From Bradyrhizobium rifense (GTDB taxonomy: Bacteria; Pseudomonadota; Alphaproteobacteria; Rhizobiales; Xanthobacteraceae): a stretch of 38,871 nucleotides of DNA. Shown here piece after piece: positions 16,285 through 23,430 of the stretch. The translations under genes were made by a program, and so were the position numbers. Below the pieces are notes generated by a model. The model made no database searches, was not told the origin of the DNA, and worked only from the letters and a program-made list of their open reading frames with translations. Every line of letters begins with the position of its first letter. The first letter of the stretch is position 1. The stretch covers positions 1 through 38,871 of the forward strand of contig NZ_VSSS01000048.1 of the NCBI RefSeq assembly GCF_008123425.1, read 5' to 3'.

Positions 16285-16911
16285 ATGACGATCCAACGTG
16301 CCAATTTCATGCGCCCGCTCATCGCTGTTGCGATGGTGGCTGCTTCCACCTTTGCTGCCGTCGCGCAAAAGGCGCCGGTGCCGACCCGCGTGCGCGGCAC
16401 AATCGAGAACGTCGAGGGCGACACCCTGCTGGTCAAGTCGCGCACCGGTGAAGACGTCAAGCTTCACATCGCACCCGATCTGCGCGTGGCAGGTATCACC
16501 AAAATTTCGCTCGCTGACATCAAGGTCGGCTCCTTCGTCGGCGCCACCACCGTGCCGGGACCGGATGGTGGCAACAATGCCGTCGAGGTGCACGTGTTTC
16601 CTGAGAGCATGCGCGGCACCGGTGAAGGCTCGCGGCCCTATGATCTGAAGCCAAACTCCAGCATGACCAACGCCACGGTGTCGGAAAGCGTGGTCGGCAA
16701 CGACGGCCATACTTTGCTCGTGAAATACAAGGATGGCGAGAAGAAGGTGTTCGTCTCGGATATGACGCCGGTGGTGACCTATGTGCCTGGCGACAAGTCT
16801 GAACTGAAGGCGGGCGCCAAGGTCATCGCGTTCATGAAGCAATTGCCCGATGGCTCGTTCGAGACCGATCGCGTTAATGTCGGCCTCGATGGCTTGACCC
16901 CGCCGATGTGA
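16285..16911 (+). CDS. Secreted protein of unknown function, tandem paralogue 1
   Basis: A 208-residue protein with a signal peptide (basic start, hydrophobic core PLIAVAMVAASTFAAVAQ). The mature part begins with an OB-like beta segment, RVRGTIENVEGDTLLVKS, then DIKVGSFVGATTVPGPDG, followed by a central PNSSMTNATV segment and a second beta unit, LLVKYKDGEKKVFV, ending DRVNVGLDGLTPPM. CGGAG at 16274-16278 sets the ATG at 16285. The same architecture is repeated in the next gene. No enzyme motif or metal site is evident. The location is probably periplasmic. The beta-rich design suggests a binding or structural role, but no function is assigned. Confidence 0.8.
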   Translation: MTIQRANFMRPLIAVAMVAASTFAAVAQKAPVPTRVRGTIENVEGDTLLVKSRTGEDVKLHIAPDLRVAGITKISLADIKVGSFVGATTVPGPDGGNNAVEVHVFPESMRGTGEGSRPYDLKPNSSMTNATVSESVVGNDGHTLLVKYKDGEKKVFVSDMTPVVTYVPGDKSELKAGAKVIAFMKQLPDGSFETDRVNVGLDGLTPPM

Positions 16912-16988
16912 TCGAACTTTCCCGGAATAGCGGCGGTCATGCGGTGTTTGCCGTGTGATCGCCGCAACATGCCCGAAGGGACAAGGCC

Positions 16989-17618
16989 ATGCCGACACTG
17001 ACCAACTGGATGCCACGCGCCGCCGTGGCCGCATTCGCTACCTTTATCGCCGTATCAGCCGTCTCGGCCCAGCAGCAGACGTCGATGGTCCGCATCCGCG
17101 GCACCATCGAAAGCGTCGACGGCAGCACGCTCGGCATCAAGACGCGCGAGGGCGCTGACGTGAAAGTGAAGATGACCGACAACGTCGCCGTCTTCGCGGT
17201 GGTGAAGACGCAGCTCTCCGAGATCAAGGAGGGTTCCTATATCGGCGTCACCGCCATGCCCGAGCCCGACGGCACGCAGAAGGCCATCGCCGTCCACATC
17301 TTCCCGGAAAACCAGCGCGGCGCCGCCGAAGGTTTCCGCCCCTGGGATGCCCGCGCCAACTCGACCATGACCAACGCCACCGTGGCGCAGACGGTCAAGG
17401 GCACCGACGGCCAGAACATCACGGTCAAATACAAGGACGGCGAGAAGAAAGTCGTGGTGCCGCCGGAGACCCCGATCGTCACCTTCGTCGCCAGCGACAA
17501 GTCCGAGATCAAGCCCGGCGCCAAGCTGATCATCTTCGGCGCGGCGAAGAAGGATGACGGCACGCTGGAGGCGAACCGCGTCAATGTCGGCCGCGACGGC
17601 GTGACGCCACCGATGTGA
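16989..17618 (+). CDS. Secreted protein of unknown function, tandem paralogue 2
   Basis: A 209-residue protein, clearly a duplicate of the upstream gene. Shared blocks include RIRGTIESVDGSTLGIKTRE, SEIKEGSYIGVTAMPEPDG, VHIFPENQRGAAEGFRPWDA, NSTMTNATV, VKYKDGEKKVVV, DKSEIKPGAKLIIF and the identical-style ending NRVNVGRDGVTPPM. The signal peptide is different in sequence (AVAAFATFIAVSAVSAQQQ), with cleavage expected after VSA. The 77-bp gap to the first copy lacks a terminator, so both are probably on one transcript. Divergence is moderate and spread evenly, implying an old duplication kept by selection. The function is unknown. Confidence 0.8.
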   Translation: MPTLTNWMPRAAVAAFATFIAVSAVSAQQQTSMVRIRGTIESVDGSTLGIKTREGADVKVKMTDNVAVFAVVKTQLSEIKEGSYIGVTAMPEPDGTQKAIAVHIFPENQRGAAEGFRPWDARANSTMTNATVAQTVKGTDGQNITVKYKDGEKKVVVPPETPIVTFVASDKSEIKPGAKLIIFGAAKKDDGTLEANRVNVGRDGVTPPM

Positions 17619-17636
17619 GCGACTGAGCGCTGAACT

Positions 17637-17698
17637 CGTAGGGTGGGCAAAGGCGCACTTGCGCCGTGCCCACCACATCGCGCGTTCCGCACCCTACG
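17637..17698. repeat. Dispersed repeat with cgtagggt ends (copy 1)
   Basis: The element starts cgtagggtgggcaaagg and ends accctacg, giving short terminal inverted repeats, with an internal gcgcac-ttgcgc fold. Its left 38 bases reappear, inverted, at 20782-20819 with one difference. It fills the space between the convergent paralogue 2 and lldD genes. Confidence 0.8.
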
Positions 17699-17707
17699 GC
17701 AGCCGTC

Positions 17708-18850
17708 CTAGGGCGCTACCGCGATAATATGATCGTCGATCTCGTCGATCCGGTTGACGCCGCACAGGCCCATGGTCGTGAGCAGCTCTTTCCGGATGAT
17801 GTCGATCGCCTTGGCGACGCCGGCCTGGCCGCCGGCACCCAAGCCGTACGCATAAGCGCGGCCGATCATGCAGGACTTCGCGCCGAGCGCGAGCGCGCGC
17901 ATCACGTCCTGGCCGGAGCGGATGCCGCCGTCGAACATGATCTCCATCTTCTCACCGACGGCGTCGGCAATCTCGGGCAGCACCTCGATCGAGGACGGCG
18001 CGCCGTCGAGCTGACGGCCGCCATGGTTCGACACCACCAGCGCCTGCGCGCCGGTCTTGGCCGCTTCCTCGGCGTCCTCGACGTCCAGAATGCCCTTGAT
18101 GATGAGCTTGCCCGGCCAGATGCTCCGGATCCACGCGACGTCCTTCCAGTTCAGCGAGGTGTCGAACTGCGACGCGGTCCATTCGGCGAGGCGGTTGAGG
18201 TCCTCGGTGTTCTTCACGTGCCCGGCGATGTTGCCGAAGGTGCGGCGCTTGCCCTGCAGCACGCCGGAGACCCAGGCCGGCTTGGTGGCGAAATCGATGA
18301 ACTTCGACAGCGACCATTCCGGTGGAATCGTCATGCCGTTCTTGATGTCGGCGTGGCGCTGGCCGATCACCTGGAGATCGACGGTGAGCACGAGCGCGCT
18401 GCACTTCGCCGCGATCGCGCGCTGGACCAGCTCCTTGATGAAGCCGCGGTCCTTCATGACGTAGAGCTGGAACCAGAATGGCTTCTCGACATTGGCCGCG
18501 ATGTCCTCGATCGAGCAGATCGACATGGTCGATTGCGTGAACGGGATGCCGGCGGCCTGAGCCGCGCGGCAGGCGTGGATCTCGCCGTCGCCATGCTGCA
18601 TGCCGAGCAGGCCCACCGGCGCCAGCATCAGCGGCATGGTCGATTGCTCGCCGAGGATCGTGGTCGAGGTGTCGCGCTTGGAGACGTCGACCAGGATGCG
18701 CTGGCGGAACTTGATCGCCTGCATGTCCTCGCGATTGGCGCGCAGCGTTTCCTCAGCGTAGGAGCCGCGGTCGCAATAGTCGAAGAACGCCTTCGGCACG
18801 CGGCGCTTATGCAGCGCGCGCAGATCGTCGATACAGGTGATGTGCTTCAT
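17708..18850 (-). CDS. lldD: FMN-dependent alpha-hydroxy-acid oxidase, probable L-lactate dehydrogenase
   Basis: A 380-residue TIM-barrel flavoenzyme oxidising an L-2-hydroxy acid (most likely L-lactate to pyruvate) and passing electrons to the quinone pool or oxygen. It shows PLMLAPVGLLGMQHGDGE, FTQSTMSICSIEDIA, FWFQLYVMKDRGF, ALVLTVDLQVIGQRHADIKN, KGILDVEDAEEA, the active-site SNHGGRQLDGAPSSIEVLPE with the catalytic His and substrate-binding Arg, and the FMN phosphate site FDGGIRSGQDVMRALALGAK. Length is close to E. coli LldD. GGGGAA lies five bases before the ATG at 18850. The upstream region holds GntR-like palindromes (18869-18901). The exact acid oxidised is not provable from sequence. 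Confidence 0.88.
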   Translation of the reverse strand: MKHITCIDDLRALHKRRVPKAFFDYCDRGSYAEETLRANREDMQAIKFRQRILVDVSKRDTSTTILGEQSTMPLMLAPVGLLGMQHGDGEIHACRAAQAAGIPFTQSTMSICSIEDIAANVEKPFWFQLYVMKDRGFIKELVQRAIAAKCSALVLTVDLQVIGQRHADIKNGMTIPPEWSLSKFIDFATKPAWVSGVLQGKRRTFGNIAGHVKNTEDLNRLAEWTASQFDTSLNWKDVAWIRSIWPGKLIIKGILDVEDAEEAAKTGAQALVVSNHGGRQLDGAPSSIEVLPEIADAVGEKMEIMFDGGIRSGQDVMRALALGAKSCMIGRAYAYGLGAGGQAGVAKAIDIIRKELLTTMGLCGVNRIDEIDDHIIAVAP

Positions 18851-18868
18851 GAACGTTCCCCGGCCCGT

Positions 18869-18901
18869 CTTGTATCAAGAGGCTTATATTCAAGAGTCTT
18901 G
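18869..18901. promoter_or_regulatory. Candidate GntR-type operator pair upstream of lldD
   Basis: CTTG-TAT-CAAG (18869-18879) is a perfect interrupted palindrome, and CAAGA-G-TCTTG (18891-18901) is another. TCAAGAGnCTT also repeats directly at 18875 and 18890, 15 bp apart. CTTGTATCAAG resembles operators of the FCD/VanR branch of GntR regulators, a group that includes lactate-responsive LldR proteins. The site lies 19-51 bp upstream of the lldD start codon. No GntR gene is in this window, so the regulator is inferred. Confidence 0.45.
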
Positions 18902-18969
18902 CATCGGAAGGTTTCGGGGTCATCTAGCATGGTTGGATGCACAGCCAAATCGTTTGCGAGAGGGGCGCC

Positions 18970-19137
18970 ATGACCAAGCCGCACAAAGGACCTTCGCCGG
19001 AAGAGATCAAGGAAAAGAAGGACCTCGACGACGCGCTGGAGGAGGGTCTGGAAGAGACCTTTCCGGGCTCCGATCCCGTCAACGTCACCCAGCCGGCGCC
19101 GAGCCGCGGGGACAGCCACGTCAAGCGAACGGATTAG
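18970..19137 (+). CDS. Small acidic conserved protein, unknown function
   Basis: A 55-residue soluble protein: an N-terminal MTKPHKGPSPEEIKEKKDL, an acidic helix DDALEEGLEETFPGSDPVN and a polar tail ending in HVKRTD. The ETFPGSDPVN phrase recurs in short rhizobial proteins I recognise as conserved but uncharacterised. GAGAGGGG upstream of the ATG at 18970 supports the start over an ATG 33 bases earlier. It is divergent from lldD and shares its promoter region; glmM follows on the same strand after about 220 bp. No function is assigned. Confidence 0.75.
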   Translation: MTKPHKGPSPEEIKEKKDLDDALEEGLEETFPGSDPVNVTQPAPSRGDSHVKRTD

Positions 19138-19180
19138 CCCGGAATTCCCGCTCGGTGCCGCTTCAGCAGGAAACACAACG

Positions 19181-19195
19181 TTAACAATAAGTTAC
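19181..19195 (+). promoter_or_regulatory. Degenerate CtrA-like site upstream of glmM
   Basis: TTAA-N7-TTAC (19181-19195), one base from the CtrA consensus TTAA-N7-TTAA, 163 bp before the glmM start. The AT-rich surroundings make chance occurrence plausible. Confidence 0.2.
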
Positions 19196-19357
19196 CAGGC
19201 TAAAGCCAGCCCCGGTTCCGTAATGATTCATCATATTTTTTGAAGCCAAGTTAGCCGCGAACGCTTTATAAGAGCCTTGCGTAATCGGGGATGGCGGAGC
19301 CGTATAAGGCATCCGGTAGTTGTCGTGGGGATCCCTGGTTGTTGCGTGGGGGACGAT

Positions 19358-20704
19358 ATGAGCCGCAAATATTTCGGGACGGACGGGATTCGGGGCCGCG
19401 CCAACGGACTGATCACGCCGGAGCTCGCGCTCAAGGTCGGCCAGGCCGCGGGCCTTGCGTTCCAGCGCGGTGACCATCGCCATCGGGTCGTGATCGGCAA
19501 GGACACCCGCCTGTCCGGTTACATGATCGAATACGCGATGGTCGCTGGCTTCACTTCGGTCGGCATGGACGTGCTGCTGGTCGGCCCGATGCCGACGCCG
19601 GCGGTGGCGATGCTCACCAAGTCGATGCGCGCCGATCTCGGCGTCATGATCTCGGCCTCGCATAATCTGTTCGAGGACAACGGCATCAAGCTGTTCGGCC
19701 CGCAGGGCTTCAAGCTCTCCGACGACGTCGAGAAGCAGATCGAGCTGCTGCTCGACGAGCCGATCGAGAAGAGGCTGGCACAAAGTGCGAGCCTGGGCCG
19801 CGCCCGCCGTATCGACGGCGTGCATGACCGTTACATCGAATTCGCCAAGCGCACGCTGCCGCGCGATCTCTCGCTCGACGGCCTCCGCGTCGTGATCGAT
19901 TGCGCCAATGGCGCCGCCTACAAGGTGGTGCCGGAAGCGCTGTGGGAATTGGGCGCCGACGTGATCCCGATCGGCGTCGAGCCCGACGGCTTCAACATCA
20001 ACAAGGAATGCGGCTCGACTTCGCCGGAAGCGTTGTCGCGGAAGGTGCGCGAGATGCGCGCCGACATCGGCATTGCGCTCGACGGCGACGCGGACCGCGT
20101 CATCCTGGTCGACGAGCGCGGTCATGTCGTCGACGGCGACCAGCTGCTGGCGGTGATCGCGCAGAGCTGGAAGGAAGACGGACGGCTGTCGCGTCCGGGC
20201 ATCGTTGCGACCGTGATGTCCAATCTCGGCCTCGAGCGCTTCCTGAAAGGGCAGGGGCTCGATCTCGTGCGCACGCCGGTCGGCGATCGCTACGTGCTCG
20301 AGCAGATGCTGAGCGGCGGCTACAATCTCGGCGGCGAGCAGTCCGGCCACATCATCCTGTCCGACTACGCCACCACCGGCGACGGTTTCGTGGCCGCACT
20401 GCAGGTGCTGGCCGTGGTGCAGAAGCTGCGCCGGCCGGTGTCGGAAGTCTGCCACCGCTTCGATCCGCTGCCGCAGATCCTCAAGAACGTCCGCCACAAG
20501 GGCGGCAAGCCGCTCGACGATTCCGAGGTGAAGTCGGCGATCTCCGACGGCGAGAAGCGGCTCAACGGCCACGGCCGCCTCCTGATCCGCTCCTCCGGCA
20601 CCGAGCCCGTGATCCGCGTCATGGGCGAGGGCGAGGACCGTGTCCTGGTCGAGGACGTCGTCGACACCATCGTCTTTGCGCTGGGACAAGCCGCAGCGGC
20701 TTAG
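19358..20704 (+). CDS. glmM: Phosphoglucosamine mutase
   Basis: A 448-residue enzyme converting glucosamine-6-phosphate to glucosamine-1-phosphate on the route to UDP-GlcNAc, hence peptidoglycan and LPS. All four family loops are present: the phosphoserine loop VMISASHNLFEDNGIKLFGP with the catalytic Ser, the metal-binding DGDADR, the sugar-binding GGEQSGH, and the phosphate-binding RSSGTEPVIRVMGEG. The N-terminus MSRKYFGTDGIRGRAN is diagnostic of GlmM rather than other hexose phosphomutases. GGGGGA at 19347-19352 sets the ATG at 19358. Length is standard. No ftsH or folP is adjacent in this window. Confidence 0.96.
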   Translation: MSRKYFGTDGIRGRANGLITPELALKVGQAAGLAFQRGDHRHRVVIGKDTRLSGYMIEYAMVAGFTSVGMDVLLVGPMPTPAVAMLTKSMRADLGVMISASHNLFEDNGIKLFGPQGFKLSDDVEKQIELLLDEPIEKRLAQSASLGRARRIDGVHDRYIEFAKRTLPRDLSLDGLRVVIDCANGAAYKVVPEALWELGADVIPIGVEPDGFNINKECGSTSPEALSRKVREMRADIGIALDGDADRVILVDERGHVVDGDQLLAVIAQSWKEDGRLSRPGIVATVMSNLGLERFLKGQGLDLVRTPVGDRYVLEQMLSGGYNLGGEQSGHIILSDYATTGDGFVAALQVLAVVQKLRRPVSEVCHRFDPLPQILKNVRHKGGKPLDDSEVKSAISDGEKRLNGHGRLLIRSSGTEPVIRVMGEGEDRVLVEDVVDTIVFALGQAAAA

Positions 20705-20728
20705 GCTCGTCCCCGAGCACAGATATCA

Positions 20729-20819
20729 TAGGGTGGGCAAAGCGAAGCGTGCCCACGCTTCTGCTGCAGTGTCGGATCGATGGTGGGCGCGGCGCAAGTG
20801 CGCCTTTGCCCACCCTACG
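20729..20819. repeat. Dispersed repeat with tagggtggg ends (copy 2)
   Basis: Begins tagggtgggcaaagcg and ends ctttgcccaccctacg, so the two ends are inverted copies. The right 38 bases are the reverse complement of 17637-17674 with one difference, showing that this is a mobile or frequently copied intergenic element. It lies between glmM and the MFS gene. Confidence 0.8.
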
Positions 20820-20910
20820 ATTCCGGACTCGCGGAGAGGGGAAGAGCACACGCATCCCAGCTATCGATGATTGGCAGTGGTTCGGCCGCTTCCAGCATCG
20901 TAGGTAGGCG

Positions 20911-22191
20911 GTGCGGCGGTTCGCCGCGCCTGCCGGGATCGATCCATTGAACAAGCCTGTCGTCGTATCTGCGGAAGCGCTGACCGAGCCGGTCGTCGTG
21001 GCCGGCATCGCGCCCGCCGCGTCCGCAGGGCCGGCTTACATCGTGCTCGCCGGCATCAGCTTCTCGCACTTCCTCAACGACACCATGCAGTCGCTGATCG
21101 CCTCGGTGTATCCGATCCTGAAGGACACCTACGCGCTCGACTTCGCGCAGATCGGCATGATCACGCTGGCGTTCCAGTTCACGGCGTCGCTGCTCCAGCC
21201 GGTGGTCGGCCACTACACCGACAAGAAGGCGCAGCCTTACTCGCTGTCGATCGGCATGGCCTCGACCTTCTTCGGCCTGCTGCTGCTCAGCGCCGCGCAC
21301 CAATATCTCGTCATCCTGATTGCCGCAGCCCTGGTCGGTCTCGGCTCGGCGGTGTTTCACCCCGAGTCGGCGCGCATCGCGCGGCTCGCCTCCGGCGGCC
21401 GCTATGGATTTGCGCAATCGGTGTTTCAGCTCGGCGGCAGCTTTGGCACGTCGATGGGGCCGGTGCTTGCTGCGCTCATCGTGGTGCCGTTCGGGCAGGG
21501 AAGCATCGCCTGGTTCTCCTCGATCGCGTTCCTCGCCATCGTCATCCTCTGGCGCATCGGCCGCTGGTACGAGCCGCAGATCAAGGCGAAGAAGGCCGCG
21601 CCGGTTCAGGCTCATCCTGACGCGCCGAGCTCGCGCCGCGTCGCGGTCGCGCTTGCCGTGCTCGTCGCGCTGTTGTTCTCAAAACAGCTCTACGTCTCGA
21701 GCCTGTCGAGCTACTACATCTTCTACCTGATCGACCGTTTCAACGTGTCGACGCAGGCCGCCCAAATGTACCTCTTCATCTTCCTGGCGGCGAACGCAGT
21801 CGGTGCGTTTTTCGGCGGACCGCTCGGGGATCGCTTCGGCCGCAAGATCGTGATCTGGATCTCGATCCTCGGCGCGTTGCCGTTCACGCTGGCGCTGCCC
21901 TATGCCGGGCTCTACGCAAGCGCGGTACTCACCGTCATCATCGGCCTCATCATCTCCTCGACGACGTCGTCGATCATCGTGTTCGCGCAGGAGCTGGTGC
22001 CGCATCGCTTCGGCATGATCTCCGGCGTGTTCTTCGGCGTCGCCTTCGGTATCGGCGGCCTGGGCGCGGCCGTGCTCGGCAAGCTCGCCGACCACACCTC
22101 GATCGAGTTCGTCTATCAGGTCTGCGCCTACCTGCCGGCGATCGGCCTGCTTGCCGTGTTCCTGCCGAAACTGCCGCGGCACGCGCGTTAA
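20911..22191 (+). CDS. MFS exporter, fosmidomycin-resistance (Fsr)-like
   Basis: A protein of about 426 residues with 12 predicted membrane helices. The first-helix block ISFSHFLNDTMQSLIASVYP and the following GMITLAFQFTASLLQPVVGH are typical of the Fsr branch of the major facilitator superfamily, as are VGLGSAVFHPESARIARLAS and QSVFQLGGSFGTSMGPVLAA; the second half has the MFS A-like motif GPLGDRFGRK. It is expected to expel drugs or metabolites by proton antiport. The N-terminus is uncertain: GTG at 20911 follows an AGGTAGG stretch, and TTG at 20947 is an alternative. The 40 polar residues before the first helix are longer than usual. The substrate is not known. Confidence 0.88.
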   Translation: MRRFAAPAGIDPLNKPVVVSAEALTEPVVVAGIAPAASAGPAYIVLAGISFSHFLNDTMQSLIASVYPILKDTYALDFAQIGMITLAFQFTASLLQPVVGHYTDKKAQPYSLSIGMASTFFGLLLLSAAHQYLVILIAAALVGLGSAVFHPESARIARLASGGRYGFAQSVFQLGGSFGTSMGPVLAALIVVPFGQGSIAWFSSIAFLAIVILWRIGRWYEPQIKAKKAAPVQAHPDAPSSRRVAVALAVLVALLFSKQLYVSSLSSYYIFYLIDRFNVSTQAAQMYLFIFLAANAVGAFFGGPLGDRFGRKIVIWISILGALPFTLALPYAGLYASAVLTVIIGLIISSTTSSIIVFAQELVPHRFGMISGVFFGVAFGIGGLGAAVLGKLADHTSIEFVYQVCAYLPAIGLLAVFLPKLPRHAR

Positions 22192-22320
22192 CAGATCCTC
22201 TCTTGCCGAAGTGCGGCTTCATCAATCGTTAGCAATTGCGGCGCGCGGGTGCCGCAATTTTGCAACGCTTGCGCCGCATCCGCGTGTGCTATCAGAAAAT
22301 ATCAACCTTAAAAATTAGGG

Positions 22321-22335
22321 TTAAGTGGCGCTTAA
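22321..22335 (+). promoter_or_regulatory. Exact CtrA-type box upstream of an outer-membrane protein gene
   Basis: TTAA-GTGGCGC-TTAA matches the CtrA full-site consensus TTAA-N7-TTAA exactly, 83 bp before the ATG of the outer-membrane protein. A further TTAA lies at 22308-22311. In GC-rich DNA an exact full site in a promoter region is uncommon, and envelope genes are known CtrA targets in alphaproteobacteria. Binding is inferred. Confidence 0.5.
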
Positions 22336-22418
22336 GAATTTGGTGCCATCGTCCGCCTGTGAGTTTCCAGAACGTGGGGCATCTGCATTTTGTCTCACCG
22401 GCCATAAGGACGAAGCCA

Positions 22419-23261
22419 ATGCGTAGCGTTAAGTCTCTCCTTGCCGCGGGTGCGGCATCACTGATCTCGTCGATGGCGTTCGCCGCCGATATGCCGATCG
22501 CGGCTCCGCCCCCCATGTACGCGCCGCCCGCCCCGCCCCAGGATTTCGGCGGCTGGTATCTCCGCGGCGACGTCGGCATGACCAACCAGAGCGCCAAGAG
22601 CATCGAGGGCGCGGTTGCGCCCGGGTTCACGAAGACGACGCAGGGGCTCGGCTTCGACTCGTCCCCGCTGTTCGACATCGGTGTCGGCTATCGCTTCAAC
22701 AACTGGTTTCGTACGGACGTGATCGGCCAGTACCGCGGCAAGGCTAACCTGCACGGTGCAGACAACGTCATTGGGCCTGGCTTCGTCGGTTCCGACAACT
22801 ACAGCGGCAGCAAGTCCGAGTGGGTCGTCATGGCCAACGCCTATGTCGATCTCGGCACCTGGTGGTGCATCACCCCGTTCGTCGGCGCCGGTGTCGGCGG
22901 CTCCTACAACAAGATCAGCGGCTTCCGCGACGACGGCATTGCATATCTCGCCGCGCTGACCCCGACCCCGAGCGCCAGCGTCGCCTACTTCGCCGACAAC
23001 GGAAAGTGGAACTTCGCCTGGGCCGCTCACGCTGGTCTCGCCTACAAGGTCAACCCCGGCTTCACGGTCGAACTGGCCTACAGCTACATGAACCTCGGCG
23101 ACGCCGCGCCCGGCAACTTCCGCCTGTTCGACAACAGCGCCTCCGGCCCGACCTCGATCAAGATCAAGGATATCACCTCGCACGACGTCAAGCTCGGCGT
23201 GCGCTGGGATCTCAACAGCCCGCCGGCCTATGCGCCGCCGCCGCTCATCACCAAGGGCTGA
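22419..23261 (+). CDS. Outer-membrane beta-barrel protein (Omp31-like)
   Basis: A 280-residue protein with a signal peptide ending SSMAFA-ADMP. A Pro-rich linker (PIAAPPPMYAPPAPPQ) follows, then barrel strands with alternating hydrophobic residues: GGWYLRGDVGM, PLFDIGVGYRFNNWFRTDV, WVVMANAYVDLG, ITPFVGAGVGGSYN, WAAHAGLAYKVNPGFTVELA and HDVKLGVRWDLN. After the last strand comes a second Pro-rich tail (PPAYAPPPLITKG), so the protein does not end on the aromatic residue typical for Bam recognition. AAGGA at 22406-22410 supports ATG 22419. A CtrA-type box lies upstream and a strong terminator downstream. Confidence 0.87.
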   Translation: MRSVKSLLAAGAASLISSMAFAADMPIAAPPPMYAPPAPPQDFGGWYLRGDVGMTNQSAKSIEGAVAPGFTKTTQGLGFDSSPLFDIGVGYRFNNWFRTDVIGQYRGKANLHGADNVIGPGFVGSDNYSGSKSEWVVMANAYVDLGTWWCITPFVGAGVGGSYNKISGFRDDGIAYLAALTPTPSASVAYFADNGKWNFAWAAHAGLAYKVNPGFTVELAYSYMNLGDAAPGNFRLFDNSASGPTSIKIKDITSHDVKLGVRWDLNSPPAYAPPPLITKG

Positions 23262-23289
23262 TCGTCAGCTCCATCGCTTAATCTCTCTT

Positions 23290-23318
23290 AACGGCGCGGG
23301 ATCATCCCGCGCCGTTTT
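23290..23318 (+). terminator. Rho-independent terminator of the first OMP gene
   Basis: aacggcgcggg (23290-23300) pairs perfectly with cccgcgccgtt (23306-23316), loop atcat, followed by a T-rich tail. Confidence 0.9.
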
Positions 23319-23430
23319 GCTTTGCGTATTTTTCATTGCTTGGCGGCGACGAAAGCCTCCGGCGCAACCATTGGTTAAGGTTAACGAGCCATGATCACGA
23401 GCGAAAGTTCGAGTTCGATGGAGCGTTGCA

